A DNA stretch of 64,000 nucleotides from positions 62,001 through 126,000 of the forward strand of contig JAOAAK010000029.1 of assembly GCA_026418905.1 (NCBI GenBank), in the 5' to 3' direction. Below, piece after piece: positions 17,745-25,414 of this stretch. Each line of letters starts with the position of its first letter. Positions within the stretch are counted from its first letter, which is position 1. A model generated the notes under the pieces. It had not been told where the DNA came from. It did no database searches and saw nothing but the letters and a program-made list of their open reading frames with translations. A program made the translations under genes and the position numbers. The stretch is from Bacteroidales bacterium. Lineage in GTDB: Bacteria; Bacteroidota; Bacteroidia; Bacteroidales; DTU049.

Positions 17745-18381
17745 AAATAACTAATGCATAGAGGTAGAAGTGTAGAATCCTCATCGTTGCCCAGAAAGCA
17801 AGAAGGGGAAAAGGATATCGTATAAGGCCCATGGAAATTACAACAAAAGTATATGGAAGCGGTGTAAGAGCTGCAGCTGCAATTAGGTACCCTCCCCATT
17901 TTTTAGAATTTTTGACATATCTGTCAAACCTCAATAAAAAATATGTATTAACAGAAGGAATTTTTCGTATCATTCTTCCTATTGCATAGGCCGTTAAAGA
18001 TGCAAAGTACGATATGAGAGCAAGAACGGTTAAACACAACCAAGGATTTTCTAAACTATTTGTCCAAAAAATAAATAAATCCACTGGCAAAATTGGTAAA
18101 GCTGCTTCCAGAATGAAAAAAATCACCATCACCCATCCGAAAGGAACATAGGTAACCATCATATCAAAAAAAGCATCGATGTCGAACAAGCTATTTCCCA
18201 AGAGATACAATAAAACCACAATAACAATGAAAATTATCAAAAGTTTAAGAAGAGGTTTTCCAACGTATTTAAAAAAACCTGTTCTTTTCAATTGATGATA
18301 AGTAAGGGACCATGATTTAAGAAAATTTCTTTTTTTCTTAGAACCATTGTTTCCGTTGATCTGATTTACCTGCGGTTTCAT
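17731..18381 (-). CDS. VTT/DedA-type membrane protein (YqaA-like)
   Basis: 216 residues with about five hydrophobic spans. The re-entrant VTT-type segment is recognisable: WGGYLIAAAALTPLPYTFVVISMGLIRYP (about 160-188). A hydrophilic, Lys-rich N-terminus of ~40 residues precedes the first span. Family members (DedA, YqaA) are inner-membrane proteins, some of which move lipid carriers such as undecaprenyl phosphate across the membrane. The specific substrate is unknown here. It lies 4 bases after gatD and overlaps the porin. Confidence 0.7.
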   Translation of the reverse strand: MKPQVNQINGNNGSKKKRNFLKSWSLTYHQLKRTGFFKYVGKPLLKLLIIFIVIVVLLYLLGNSLFDIDAFFDMMVTYVPFGWVMVIFFILEAALPILPVDLFIFWTNSLENPWLCLTVLALISYFASLTAYAIGRMIRKIPSVNTYFLLRFDRYVKNSKKWGGYLIAAAALTPLPYTFVVISMGLIRYPFPLLAFWATMRILHFYLYALVIYGII

Positions 18382-18385
18382 AAGC

Positions 18386-19771
18386 TTACTTGTGGTATTT
18401 TTTTAAAAATTCCTCTACTTCTGGCACTCCTCCTTGCAAGATGATATAACCATTGTAAGGCTCACGTTCAGTGATTTCATCATTGATTGGTGTGAGCATA
18501 AGTTCTTTAACTTTCTCAGGATCATCTGTTTGTCCTAATACCCAACCTAGTTTAATGTAAGCTGTTTCTGGCAGCATGTTCCCTGCAGGAATAATTCCTT
18601 TTGCCATTAAATCTCGTCCTGTATCATATACAAACATATGAGCATATCCCCATAAAGTTTGAACAGTCATGAACATATGTACTCCTTTTTTATGAGCCCG
18701 TTCAATGGCGGGATACAAAGGTTTATTGACATGACCTAGGCCAGTACCCGCAAAAACTATTCCCCTATAGCCATTTTCCACAAGGCTATCTATGATGTCA
18801 GGTTGCATGTTGGGATAATAGTAAACAATGGCTACTTTTTCTTCAAAATAAGGTAAAATTCTAACATCTTTATCTTTACGTCGTTTTTTAAAATTTTCTT
18901 TCATAGGGAAAACTCCCTTTCGTGTTACTTTTGCCAAAGGTATATCACCAATGGTTCTAAAAGTAGAACGATAAGATGAATGCATTTTACGCACACGAGT
19001 TCCACGATGCAGAAAACCGTATTCGTCAGAAGTGGGGCCAAACATACAGACCATGATTTCAGCTATTTCACCATGTCCTGCGGCTACCATAGCATGAATC
19101 AAGTTGAGAGCGGCATCAGAACTAGGTCTGTCGGAACTCCGCTGTGAACCAACTAATACAATCGGCACTGGTGGATTCTGTACCATGAAAGTTAAAGCAG
19201 CGGCAGTGTGAGAAAGAGTGTCTGTTCCATGACCAATAACAATACCATCAATGCCTTTTTCAATTTCCTGCCCAATAGCAATAGCTAATTTCTTATATTG
19301 CTCTGGTCCCATGTTTTCACTAAATACAGCAAACAATTTTTCGGTGGTCAAGTTACAAATGTCTGCTAGTTCTGGTACTGCTCCATACAATTCACCGGGA
19401 GTAAAAGCAGGTATGACAGCACCTGTACGATAATCGAGTCTGGATGCGATGGTGCCCCCTGTGCCAAAAAGCTTAACTTTTGGCAAACCAGGCTTCATCG
19501 GAAATTCTTTCTCTGGTATCTTGTAGTGTGCTTTCTTATAACCGACCTCCTCCATGTGAGTAATAGTCTGAATATCAAGACCTATATTGTAGCCTGTTTG
19601 GATTTTAAGTACTATATGTAAATCATCGTCGTTTTCAGCTCTTGGCAACACTGTTCCAAAAAACTCCCCTCGGGTTGTTTGAATTTTTGCTTGCCCCCAA
19701 ACACGAACCTGAAATTTTTTCAGTAATTCCAGTGCCCTACCTTTATAACCTTGAAATAAATCCTCATTCAT
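18386..19771 (-). CDS. gatD: Glu-tRNA(Gln) amidotransferase subunit D (archaeal-type GatDE)
   Basis: 461 residues. An N-terminal beta-barrel-like domain (about 1-90, FQVRVWGQAKIQTTRGEFFGTVLP) precedes an L-asparaginase-fold glutaminase domain. The catalytic set is visible: Thr107 in FGTGGTIAS, Thr183-Asp184 in HGTDTLSHTAAAL, and a Lys near 262 in TRVRKMHSSYR. The extra N-terminal domain and the RVRKMHSSYRSTF stretch distinguish GatD from ordinary asparaginases. GatD releases ammonia from an amide donor and passes it to GatE, which amidates Glu-tRNA(Gln). Its start overlaps the gatE stop by 8 bases. This two-subunit enzyme is known from archaea; finding it here is unusual. Confidence 0.93.
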   Translation of the reverse strand: MNEDLFQGYKGRALELLKKFQVRVWGQAKIQTTRGEFFGTVLPRAENDDDLHIVLKIQTGYNIGLDIQTITHMEEVGYKKAHYKIPEKEFPMKPGLPKVKLFGTGGTIASRLDYRTGAVIPAFTPGELYGAVPELADICNLTTEKLFAVFSENMGPEQYKKLAIAIGQEIEKGIDGIVIGHGTDTLSHTAAALTFMVQNPPVPIVLVGSQRSSDRPSSDAALNLIHAMVAAGHGEIAEIMVCMFGPTSDEYGFLHRGTRVRKMHSSYRSTFRTIGDIPLAKVTRKGVFPMKENFKKRRKDKDVRILPYFEEKVAIVYYYPNMQPDIIDSLVENGYRGIVFAGTGLGHVNKPLYPAIERAHKKGVHMFMTVQTLWGYAHMFVYDTGRDLMAKGIIPAGNMLPETAYIKLGWVLGQTDDPEKVKELMLTPINDEITEREPYNGYIILQGGVPEVEEFLKKYHK

Positions 19772-21746
19772 GACCTAAAATTTCTTTTATAACTGTCTTT
19801 GCTAGCAATGTTAACTTCACATTCCCAAGGGCCTGATATCTAATTTGACCTAAAACCCAGTTGACTTTGTCCTCAGCTGATGCTCTCTTGCTAGGATGAA
19901 ATTTACCGATTAGTATGCGAATTTTTTCCATCAGTTCATCTTGGGAAGTACGTTTAAAACCTATGGTAGTTAGTATGGAATGAAAATCCATCTGAGGATG
20001 TTCATACAACACGGGAAGTATTTTATATGCCAATTCCTCATCTATTTTTTCATTTCGAAGGAAAACAAACAACTCTTTTATTTTATGATAATTAAATCCG
20101 AAACCTTTCTTATAATGCCCTTCTACGTACTTGAGAAATTGACCCAAAAAATGTCCGATCCATTTGGGTGGAATAGATAACAAGTTACTGATTTCCTCTA
20201 ACAAAGGGAAAAGATTTTTACTTAAAATGTAAGTAAACAAGTGTTCTCCAATGCCCCATTCTTTCATTTTTTTCATTCTTTCGAAAACATCCTCTGGAAG
20301 ATCCTTTTTTAAAGATTCAATATAAGCTGAACTCAATGGAATGGGAGCACTATCAGTGTCTGGATACATGCGATCAGGTCCCGGTAGCACACGTTCAAAC
20401 ATGGTAGTGCCGTTAGGGAAACTTTTACGAGTCTCAGGAGGAACACCTTTGAAAGCCAATTTGCAACGTTCTTCGACAGTTTCTAAAGCTGTAGGAATAT
20501 CATCCTGCGGACCCCATAAAAGTAAAAAACTATCCTGCTCGCCAATTTTTAAAATGCTCTCTAAATAGCGGATTTGTTCAAGCGTCATGGGATGAAATAT
20601 TTCTTCAGCATGCTGCATATTGGGCTTTTCAATGCAAGCAATGACTTTTAGTCTATCACTTATTTCATCTGCAAACACACGGCCTGGTTGAGTAAAATGA
20701 CTCAATATTCCTCTAAAGCCAGGCAAGCGAATAGCATGAAACTGAAAACCTTGCTGAGCAAAATGTGCCAAATCAGGAAATAAAGCTGAAATATCGTCGT
20801 TTTTTACCTGTACCTCTTCTATTTTCCACAAATCTGGTTGTTGCACAGATTGAAGTAGCTTATTGCGTATGAGCAAAAGCGACCATTGCCTGAAAACTTC
20901 ATTGTGGGTCAATTCCGGTATCCATTTGGTATGACTTACTCCTTTGATTTCAACTCTTGTTCCACCACGACAGCTTACATTTACATCCTGACGAGAAGCT
21001 CCTATCCCTGTTCTAACCAGACCTGAACTTCTGTTTAGAAAACGGATGTAATCACATGCTTCCTTCACTTCATTGGGATTTTTCATGTCGGGGTAAGTCA
21101 CCGTTTCGATCAATGGCATTCCCAATCGATCGGTTTTGTAAACTCTTACATGACCTATATCAGAGATTTCCCTGCAGCTATCTTCTTCTACACTAAGTTG
21201 CATGAGGCGAACCTTACGATTTTTTAATGGAATTTCTCCACCCACCCCTACAATAGCCGTACGTTGAAACCCAGTTGGTATACTTCCATCCAGATATTGT
21301 TTACGTGTAATATGTACCTCTCCCACGATATTCATCTTACACATAAGTGCAAGCTTGATTGAAATTTCAAGGGCTTCACGATTAATAGGAAATGGAGGAG
21401 TATCATCAATTTCATACGTACAAGTGGTGATATTTTTTATTCGATAAATGATTTCTTTTCTGGTTTTAAACTCCATCAAAGCAGTCCCATCGTATTCACC
21501 CAACTCACTGAGGGTAGGTCTCATGTGGCGTATGATTTCAGCATCAAATTCGTCATCATCATGGTAAATACCTGCTGGACAATGACAAAAAAGTTTTTTT
21601 GTTGTAAGAAGTTGTTGGTGAACTTCCAGCCCACTCATAAAACCTATTCGATCATAAGTTTCTTGGGTTGCTTCTAAGCGAGATACGTAGCCAGCTTCCT
21701 TCAATGTTTTTTCATAATTAGCGCGTGAATCGAAATTTCCTAGCAT
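19764..21746 (-). CDS. gatE: Glu-tRNA(Gln) amidotransferase subunit E (archaeal-type GatDE)
   Basis: 660 residues. The catalytic GatB/GatE cradle has GFMSGLEVHQQLLTTKKLFCHCP, RHMRPTLSELGEYDGTALMEF, TRKQYLDGSIPTGFQRT, EEDSCREI and GIGASRQDVNVS. The GatE-specific AspRS-like GAD insertion (about 300-430, ALFPDLAHF, LPGFRGILSH, VFADEISDRL), absent from GatB, is present. A helical tRNA-binding tail with VNWVLGQI ends the protein. It phosphorylates Glu on tRNA(Gln) with ATP and transfers ammonia supplied by GatD, making Gln-tRNA(Gln) without GlnRS. A TACTTTTG box at 21766-21773 drives the operon gatE-gatD-VTT-porin-YchF-like. Confidence 0.94.
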   Translation of the reverse strand: MLGNFDSRANYEKTLKEAGYVSRLEATQETYDRIGFMSGLEVHQQLLTTKKLFCHCPAGIYHDDDEFDAEIIRHMRPTLSELGEYDGTALMEFKTRKEIIYRIKNITTCTYEIDDTPPFPINREALEISIKLALMCKMNIVGEVHITRKQYLDGSIPTGFQRTAIVGVGGEIPLKNRKVRLMQLSVEEDSCREISDIGHVRVYKTDRLGMPLIETVTYPDMKNPNEVKEACDYIRFLNRSSGLVRTGIGASRQDVNVSCRGGTRVEIKGVSHTKWIPELTHNEVFRQWSLLLIRNKLLQSVQQPDLWKIEEVQVKNDDISALFPDLAHFAQQGFQFHAIRLPGFRGILSHFTQPGRVFADEISDRLKVIACIEKPNMQHAEEIFHPMTLEQIRYLESILKIGEQDSFLLLWGPQDDIPTALETVEERCKLAFKGVPPETRKSFPNGTTMFERVLPGPDRMYPDTDSAPIPLSSAYIESLKKDLPEDVFERMKKMKEWGIGEHLFTYILSKNLFPLLEEISNLLSIPPKWIGHFLGQFLKYVEGHYKKGFGFNYHKIKELFVFLRNEKIDEELAYKILPVLYEHPQMDFHSILTTIGFKRTSQDELMEKIRILIGKFHPSKRASAEDKVNWVLGQIRYQALGNVKLTLLAKTVIKEILGHE

Positions 21747-21765
21747 AAAAAATGTAAAATTTTTT

Positions 21766-21773
21766 CAAAAGTA
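21766..21773 (-). promoter_or_regulatory. -7 promoter box for the gatE operon
   Basis: TACTTTTG on the minus strand, 20 bases before the ATG at 21746: an exact Bacteroidota-type box in front of an archaeal-type gene pair. Confidence 0.6.
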
Positions 21774-21834
21774 ACATATTTTTTCATGCTTTTTCATGAG
21801 GTTCTAATTTTAAAAAAACAAGCATCTTTGCTAT

Positions 21835-22227
21835 ATGAAAAACAAATCATTCTTATTACTTATTTTTATCTTAATAATGATCAATGTTCTATTTGATTGC
21901 TCTAAGAAAGAATCAATTCGTCAGGACTCCCCCCCCATAGATGTTAAAATCATTCCACCTGACACAATGGAATTGCTTATGAGAGATATGTACTTAACTG
22001 AGTCTTACATCAGGTGGTCTTCAGCCAAAGGAAACAACCCTGCTGATGTTTCCTATTTTTTCTACAAACTTTTGCTTACAAAATATCATCTCGACACCCA
22101 TCGTGTGAATGCTTCAATAAAATTTTACATTGCCCACGAAGATCAGTGGATAAAGATTCTTACACGTATTATAAATGAAGAATTTTCAGATGTTGAAATA
22201 AAACCAGATCAAAATCAACCCTTTTAA
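21835..22227 (+). CDS. Small lipoprotein, DUF4296-like
   Basis: 130 residues with a lipoprotein signal peptide ending in VLFDC (Cys about residue 20). The body matches the DUF4296 pattern: IIPPDTMELLMRDMYLTESYI, FFYKLLLTKYHLDTHRVNASIKFYIAHEDQWIKIL. The family is known from Bacteroidota and has no assigned function. A near-match box CATCTTTG precedes the start. It is divergent from gatE, and its stop overlaps the stop of the C10 protease by 4 bases. Confidence 0.75.
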   Translation: MKNKSFLLLIFILIMINVLFDCSKKESIRQDSPPIDVKIIPPDTMELLMRDMYLTESYIRWSSAKGNNPADVSYFFYKLLLTKYHLDTHRVNASIKFYIAHEDQWIKILTRIINEEFSDVEIKPDQNQPF

Positions 22228-23921
22228 TCGAAAACCATGATTTTTTCTGTGATGGAAAAATGGTCTCCATAAATCTTCACGAAGAAAGTTCCTGCATTAT
22301 GCAGTTTCAACGAAATATGGGTTTGGTTAGCCATTGTTTCATAGACTTTTTGAAACAATGAATTATAAAGTTCAATTTTTATTCCTTCATTAATTATTTC
22401 AGATGGAATATCCACAAAAAACTCATCGTTGGCAGGATTAGGGTAAACATGTATCTTATCCCGTGCATATTCTTGAAGATCCACAAAGCTGGTGGTATAA
22501 TAAAAGGAAAAACCATCTGAACGCAAGATATCATCTGACGAAAAGGTTATATAAGCAGCATTACCCCATACCAGGATAGGTTGCGTTGGTATTTCATATC
22601 CAGATATTGTTGCTACTAGTTGTGCGTTAGTATTGGTCCCCTGATAGATTTTGATTTCATCGGCATCTTTTTCTGTAGCAAGTTTAGTAAAATGAATGTA
22701 GATCAACCCTGCTCCTGGAGGTTGAATGAGCCAAGCACATTGGCTATTGTTTCCATAACGTTCAGATCCGCTACCATCTTCAATAGTATCCGTCAAATTG
22801 GTATAAACCTGCATCGAGGGGCAATATATGAAATCGGTTTCAGCAGGTTCTAAACCTACAATTAACCTCTGATCAGAATTAAAATTGATACTTCCAGGAT
22901 TAAAATTGGAAAGGGAATAATACCCATCGTAAGCTCCTCCCCATCCCCAATTAATATGAAAACGACCAGAAGCATCAATCCCATCAACCACAAAAGCATG
23001 GCATCCCCCGTTACCACATCCAGCATAAACAAGAGGCCTACGGGCAAGTAATTCGTTCTGCATGATTTCTGCCCACGTGGCATCGTCAATTCCGTTTCGT
23101 TCAATTAATGTGGCATAGTTTGCGTATTTAAAATATGTTTTGAATGCTTCGGCAGCAAGAGACAAACTAGATCCTGAACCAGTCGGCCCGTAATCCATAT
23201 TGACAGAGACACCACAGTGAAATAACAAAGTTGCTACTGGGATGTTGTTAGTAGTAAGCTGACTTGGCATGCTATCCCAAAGATATGTAGTTGCTCCAAA
23301 ATTAGCTGAAAGATTTGGATAGAGATATGTGCCATAGATGTGACTTCCTTGTCCCTGCACAGGATATGCATGAAATTTCATAACCTGTCCCATAGCAGTT
23401 GCCACGCAACCCGCATAACAATGACCGCATGGGCCATCCACATGTTCCGGACAAAGTTCATTGTAATAACAATCTTGATTCCATTTTGTCGCTAGTAAAG
23501 GAGCAACTGCCAGTTTATTTGACTCAAACAACTTCCCATCCCTCAAAAACAAAGACCATGCTTCACGAGCACCATCGCTCGAGCTTTTTCTATTTTTTTC
23601 CAACTCTATTTGTTGTTGTACGAAGTTAAAATACCATTTAACGGAAGGAGGCATTACTCCTAAATCAGATTCTTCGCTGTAGGCTACGATGGGATCAAAC
23701 ATCTTATCCTTTGTGGTTACTATAAACCCTTTGCCTATTTTATTCTGAATAAAAACAAGATCCGGGTATTCCTGCTGAAAATTGGTACAAATCTGTGGAA
23801 TAAACTCTATATTCTTTGCCTTGAAAAATTTCTCTGCGCCTGCCTCAATCTGAAATAGAGAAACATCTTGAGCACTTAATCCAAAAGCAATAAACATAAA
23901 TAACAAAATAAAAGTTTTCAT
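22224..23921 (-). CDS. Secreted C10 (streptopain-like) cysteine protease with CUB domain and type IX sorting tail
   Basis: 565 residues from the ATG at 23921. The frame extends to 24035, but a signal peptide (TFILLFMFIAFGLSAQ) and a TAATTTTG box fit 23921. A propeptide (about 20-140) precedes the catalytic domain. The nucleophile is Cys172 in YAGCVATAMGQVM, the base His308 in GCHAFVVDG, and INWGWGG follows. A CUB domain lies at about 355-470 (YCPSM to FSFYYTTSF). The last ~80 residues are a T9SS type A tail (HVYPNPANDEFFVDIP, ending KIMVFD). It should cross the outer membrane by T9SS and act on extracellular protein. Confidence 0.9.
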   Translation of the reverse strand: MKTFILLFMFIAFGLSAQDVSLFQIEAGAEKFFKAKNIEFIPQICTNFQQEYPDLVFIQNKIGKGFIVTTKDKMFDPIVAYSEESDLGVMPPSVKWYFNFVQQQIELEKNRKSSSDGAREAWSLFLRDGKLFESNKLAVAPLLATKWNQDCYYNELCPEHVDGPCGHCYAGCVATAMGQVMKFHAYPVQGQGSHIYGTYLYPNLSANFGATTYLWDSMPSQLTTNNIPVATLLFHCGVSVNMDYGPTGSGSSLSLAAEAFKTYFKYANYATLIERNGIDDATWAEIMQNELLARRPLVYAGCGNGGCHAFVVDGIDASGRFHINWGWGGAYDGYYSLSNFNPGSINFNSDQRLIVGLEPAETDFIYCPSMQVYTNLTDTIEDGSGSERYGNNSQCAWLIQPPGAGLIYIHFTKLATEKDADEIKIYQGTNTNAQLVATISGYEIPTQPILVWGNAAYITFSSDDILRSDGFSFYYTTSFVDLQEYARDKIHVYPNPANDEFFVDIPSEIINEGIKIELYNSLFQKVYETMANQTHISLKLHNAGTFFVKIYGDHFSITEKIMVFD

Positions 23922-23938
23922 TTCCCTCACTTTTGCAA

Positions 23939-23946
23939 CAAAATTA
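23939..23946 (-). promoter_or_regulatory. -7 promoter box for the C10 protease
   Basis: TAATTTTG on the minus strand, 17 bases before the ATG at 23921. It falls inside the longer frame that starts at 24035 and so supports the shorter protein. Confidence 0.55.
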
Positions 23947-23982
23947 TCACATTTACATAAATTAGCATCTAAATTCAATTCC

Positions 23983-24411
23983 ATGGGAAAAATAGTTCTT
24001 GCTTTTATGTTCATGTGGTTCCTATATGATAACATGATCTCTCAACAGGTTGAAATAACTATCACCAACATTCGCAACTCCAAAGGTGTGATCAGAATCG
24101 GGATTTTCAAAGATCAGGAAAGTTTTGACAAGGAAACCCCCTATGATGGCAAAATATTTCCTAAGAAATCCGTTTTAAATGGAAAACTTGTTGTCAAATT
24201 TGATTTACCACCTGGTAAATATGGTTTTGCTGTTCTTGATGATGAAAACGAAGATGGAAAGATGAATTACAACTTATTAGGTGTACCCAAAGAAGGGTAT
24301 GGTTTTTCAGGAAATACCTTTTTTTTAAGCAAACCTTCTTTTTCGGAATTTGCTGTGAACATTCGTAAAGGGCTGAACAAGTTTACCATTGAGATGAACT
24401 ATGTTTTTTAA
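23983..24411 (+). CDS. DUF2141 secreted protein
   Basis: 142 residues with a signal peptide (IVLAFMFMWFLYDNMISQ). The body follows the DUF2141 pattern: VEITITNIRNSKGVIRIGIF, GKLVVKFDLPPGKYGFAVLDDENEDGKMNYNLLGVPKEGYGFS. DUF2141 proteins are small, exported, beta-sandwich-like proteins of unknown function, and the DENEDGKMN stretch could bind a cation. It is divergent from the C10 protease. A near-match box CACTTTTG is at 23928-23935. Confidence 0.82.
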   Translation: MGKIVLAFMFMWFLYDNMISQQVEITITNIRNSKGVIRIGIFKDQESFDKETPYDGKIFPKKSVLNGKLVVKFDLPPGKYGFAVLDDENEDGKMNYNLLGVPKEGYGFSGNTFFLSKPSFSEFAVNIRKGLNKFTIEMNYVF

Positions 24412-24417
24412 AAATAT

Positions 24418-24425
24418 TAAATTTG
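24418..24425 (+). promoter_or_regulatory. -7 promoter box for tRNA-Pro/tRNA-Thr/lipB
   Basis: TAAATTTG matches TAnnTTTG exactly and ends 10 bases before the mature 5' end of tRNA-Pro. It is the only box seen ahead of lipB. Confidence 0.6.
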
Positions 24426-24435
24426 CTTCCGTTGA

Positions 24436-24508
24436 CGGGATGTGGCGCAGTTGGAAGCGCGCTTCGTTCGGGACGAAGAGGTCGCTGGTTCGAGTCCAGT
24501 CATCCCGA
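24436..24508 (+). tRNA. tRNA-Pro (CGG)
   Basis: Acceptor arms CGGGATG (24436-24442) and CATCCCG (24501-24507) pair fully, with discriminator A. The anticodon stem CTTCG/CGAAG encloses loop TTCGGGA, giving anticodon CGG, which reads CCG. The T-arm contains GGTTCGAGTCC. The CCA end is not encoded. Three bases separate it from tRNA-Thr. Confidence 0.95.
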
Positions 24509-24511
24509 CAT

Positions 24512-24586
24512 GCCTCTTTAGCTCAGCGGTAGAGCAGCTCACTCGTAATGAGCAGGTCGTGGGTTCGAATCCCATGAGAGGCTCCA
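24512..24586 (+). tRNA. tRNA-Thr (CGT)
   Basis: Acceptor arms GCCTCTT and GAGAGGC pair (one T-G), with discriminator T and encoded CCA at 24584-24586. The anticodon stem GCTCA/TGAGC encloses loop CTCGTAA, giving anticodon CGT, which reads ACG. The T-arm is GGGTTCGAATCCC. One base after the CCA comes the ATG of lipB. Confidence 0.95.
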
Positions 24587-24587
24587 A

Positions 24588-25292
24588 ATGCTGCAAAAAA
24601 AAATTGAGTACATCGACCTAGGTTTACAGGCCTATCTTACAACTTGGAAGTTTCAAGAAAAACAGCTTCAAAGTTTATTGAAATTAAGAGAAGACCAAAA
24701 AAAGCAAGATTTTGCTGGATGGTTCTATGTGGTGGAACATCCCCATGTATATACCCTTGGGAAAAATGGTAAATTAAGCAATCTTTTACTATCTTCTTAT
24801 GAACTTCAAAAAAAAGGGATAGAGTTTGTTCAGACCAACCGCGGAGGTGATATTACTTACCATGGACCTGGTCAGGTAGTAGGTTATCCTATTTTGGATC
24901 TGAAGAAACTATCGATCGGAGCCAAAATGTATGTTTTCATTCTCGAAGAAACCATCATACGTGTACTTTCACATTTTGGCATTAAAAGTGAAAGACTTCA
25001 TGGAGCGACAGGAGTTTGGCTTGATACTTCTCAACCAACCAAAGCCCGAAAAATATGTGCCATAGGTATTCGTATATCCCACGGTATCACCATGCATGGT
25101 TTTGCTTTTAATGTTAACACCGATTTAAATTACTTTTCTTTTATCCATCCTTGTGGCTTAGCTAACATGGGTGTTACCTCTCTCCAAAAAGAACTTCAAG
25201 CTCCACAAGACATGACTCAAATAAAACTTATGATTTTTAAGGAATTTAAAAATATATTAGATAATATAGCAGATATCTTTCCACAGATTTAA
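24588..25292 (+). CDS. lipB: Octanoyl-[acyl carrier protein]:protein octanoyltransferase
   Basis: 234 residues. LipB motifs are VVEHPHVYTLGKNG, QTNRGGDITYHGPGQVVGYPI, the lysine of KARKICAIGIR, and the catalytic Cys in FIHPCGLANMGVTSL. It moves octanoate from acyl carrier protein to lipoyl-domain lysines, the first step of lipoate cofactor assembly, and so serves the glycine cleavage system whose gcvT is convergent just downstream. The ATG is one base after the CCA of tRNA-Thr, and there is no in-frame alternative near it. The N-terminus aligns well with known LipB, so this start is probably real and the mRNA must come from the tRNA transcript. Confidence 0.94.
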   Translation: MLQKKIEYIDLGLQAYLTTWKFQEKQLQSLLKLREDQKKQDFAGWFYVVEHPHVYTLGKNGKLSNLLLSSYELQKKGIEFVQTNRGGDITYHGPGQVVGYPILDLKKLSIGAKMYVFILEETIIRVLSHFGIKSERLHGATGVWLDTSQPTKARKICAIGIRISHGITMHGFAFNVNTDLNYFSFIHPCGLANMGVTSLQKELQAPQDMTQIKLMIFKEFKNILDNIADIFPQI

Positions 25293-25414
25293 CAAAAACA
25301 AAGAAATAAGAAAATTTACTTGAAATTAACAACGAACAAGTTAGATTATGTTAGATTTTGGTTAATTCCACCTTGCCAATATATACGATGCGTTAGACAC
25401 AAATAAAGTAATGC
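25293..25414. other. Convergent gap between lipB and gcvT
   Basis: AT-rich, with two close copies of GTTAGATT (25340-25347 and 25350-25357) and a third GTTAGA at 25392-25397. No convincing terminator hairpin and no ORF. Confidence 0.4.

Noticed and set aside
18386-19771. Calling the GatD gene a plain L-asparaginase
   Set aside because: It has the extra N-terminal domain and overlaps a full GatE; the real asparaginase is the separate gene at 60216-61253.
19764-21746. Calling the GatE gene a GatB
   Set aside because: The GAD insertion between the cradle and the tail is characteristic of GatE, and the protein is longer than typical GatB.
23922-24035. N-terminal extension of the C10 protease frame
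   Set aside because: It would put ~38 unrelated residues before a clear signal peptide, and it contains the promoter box at 23939-23946.
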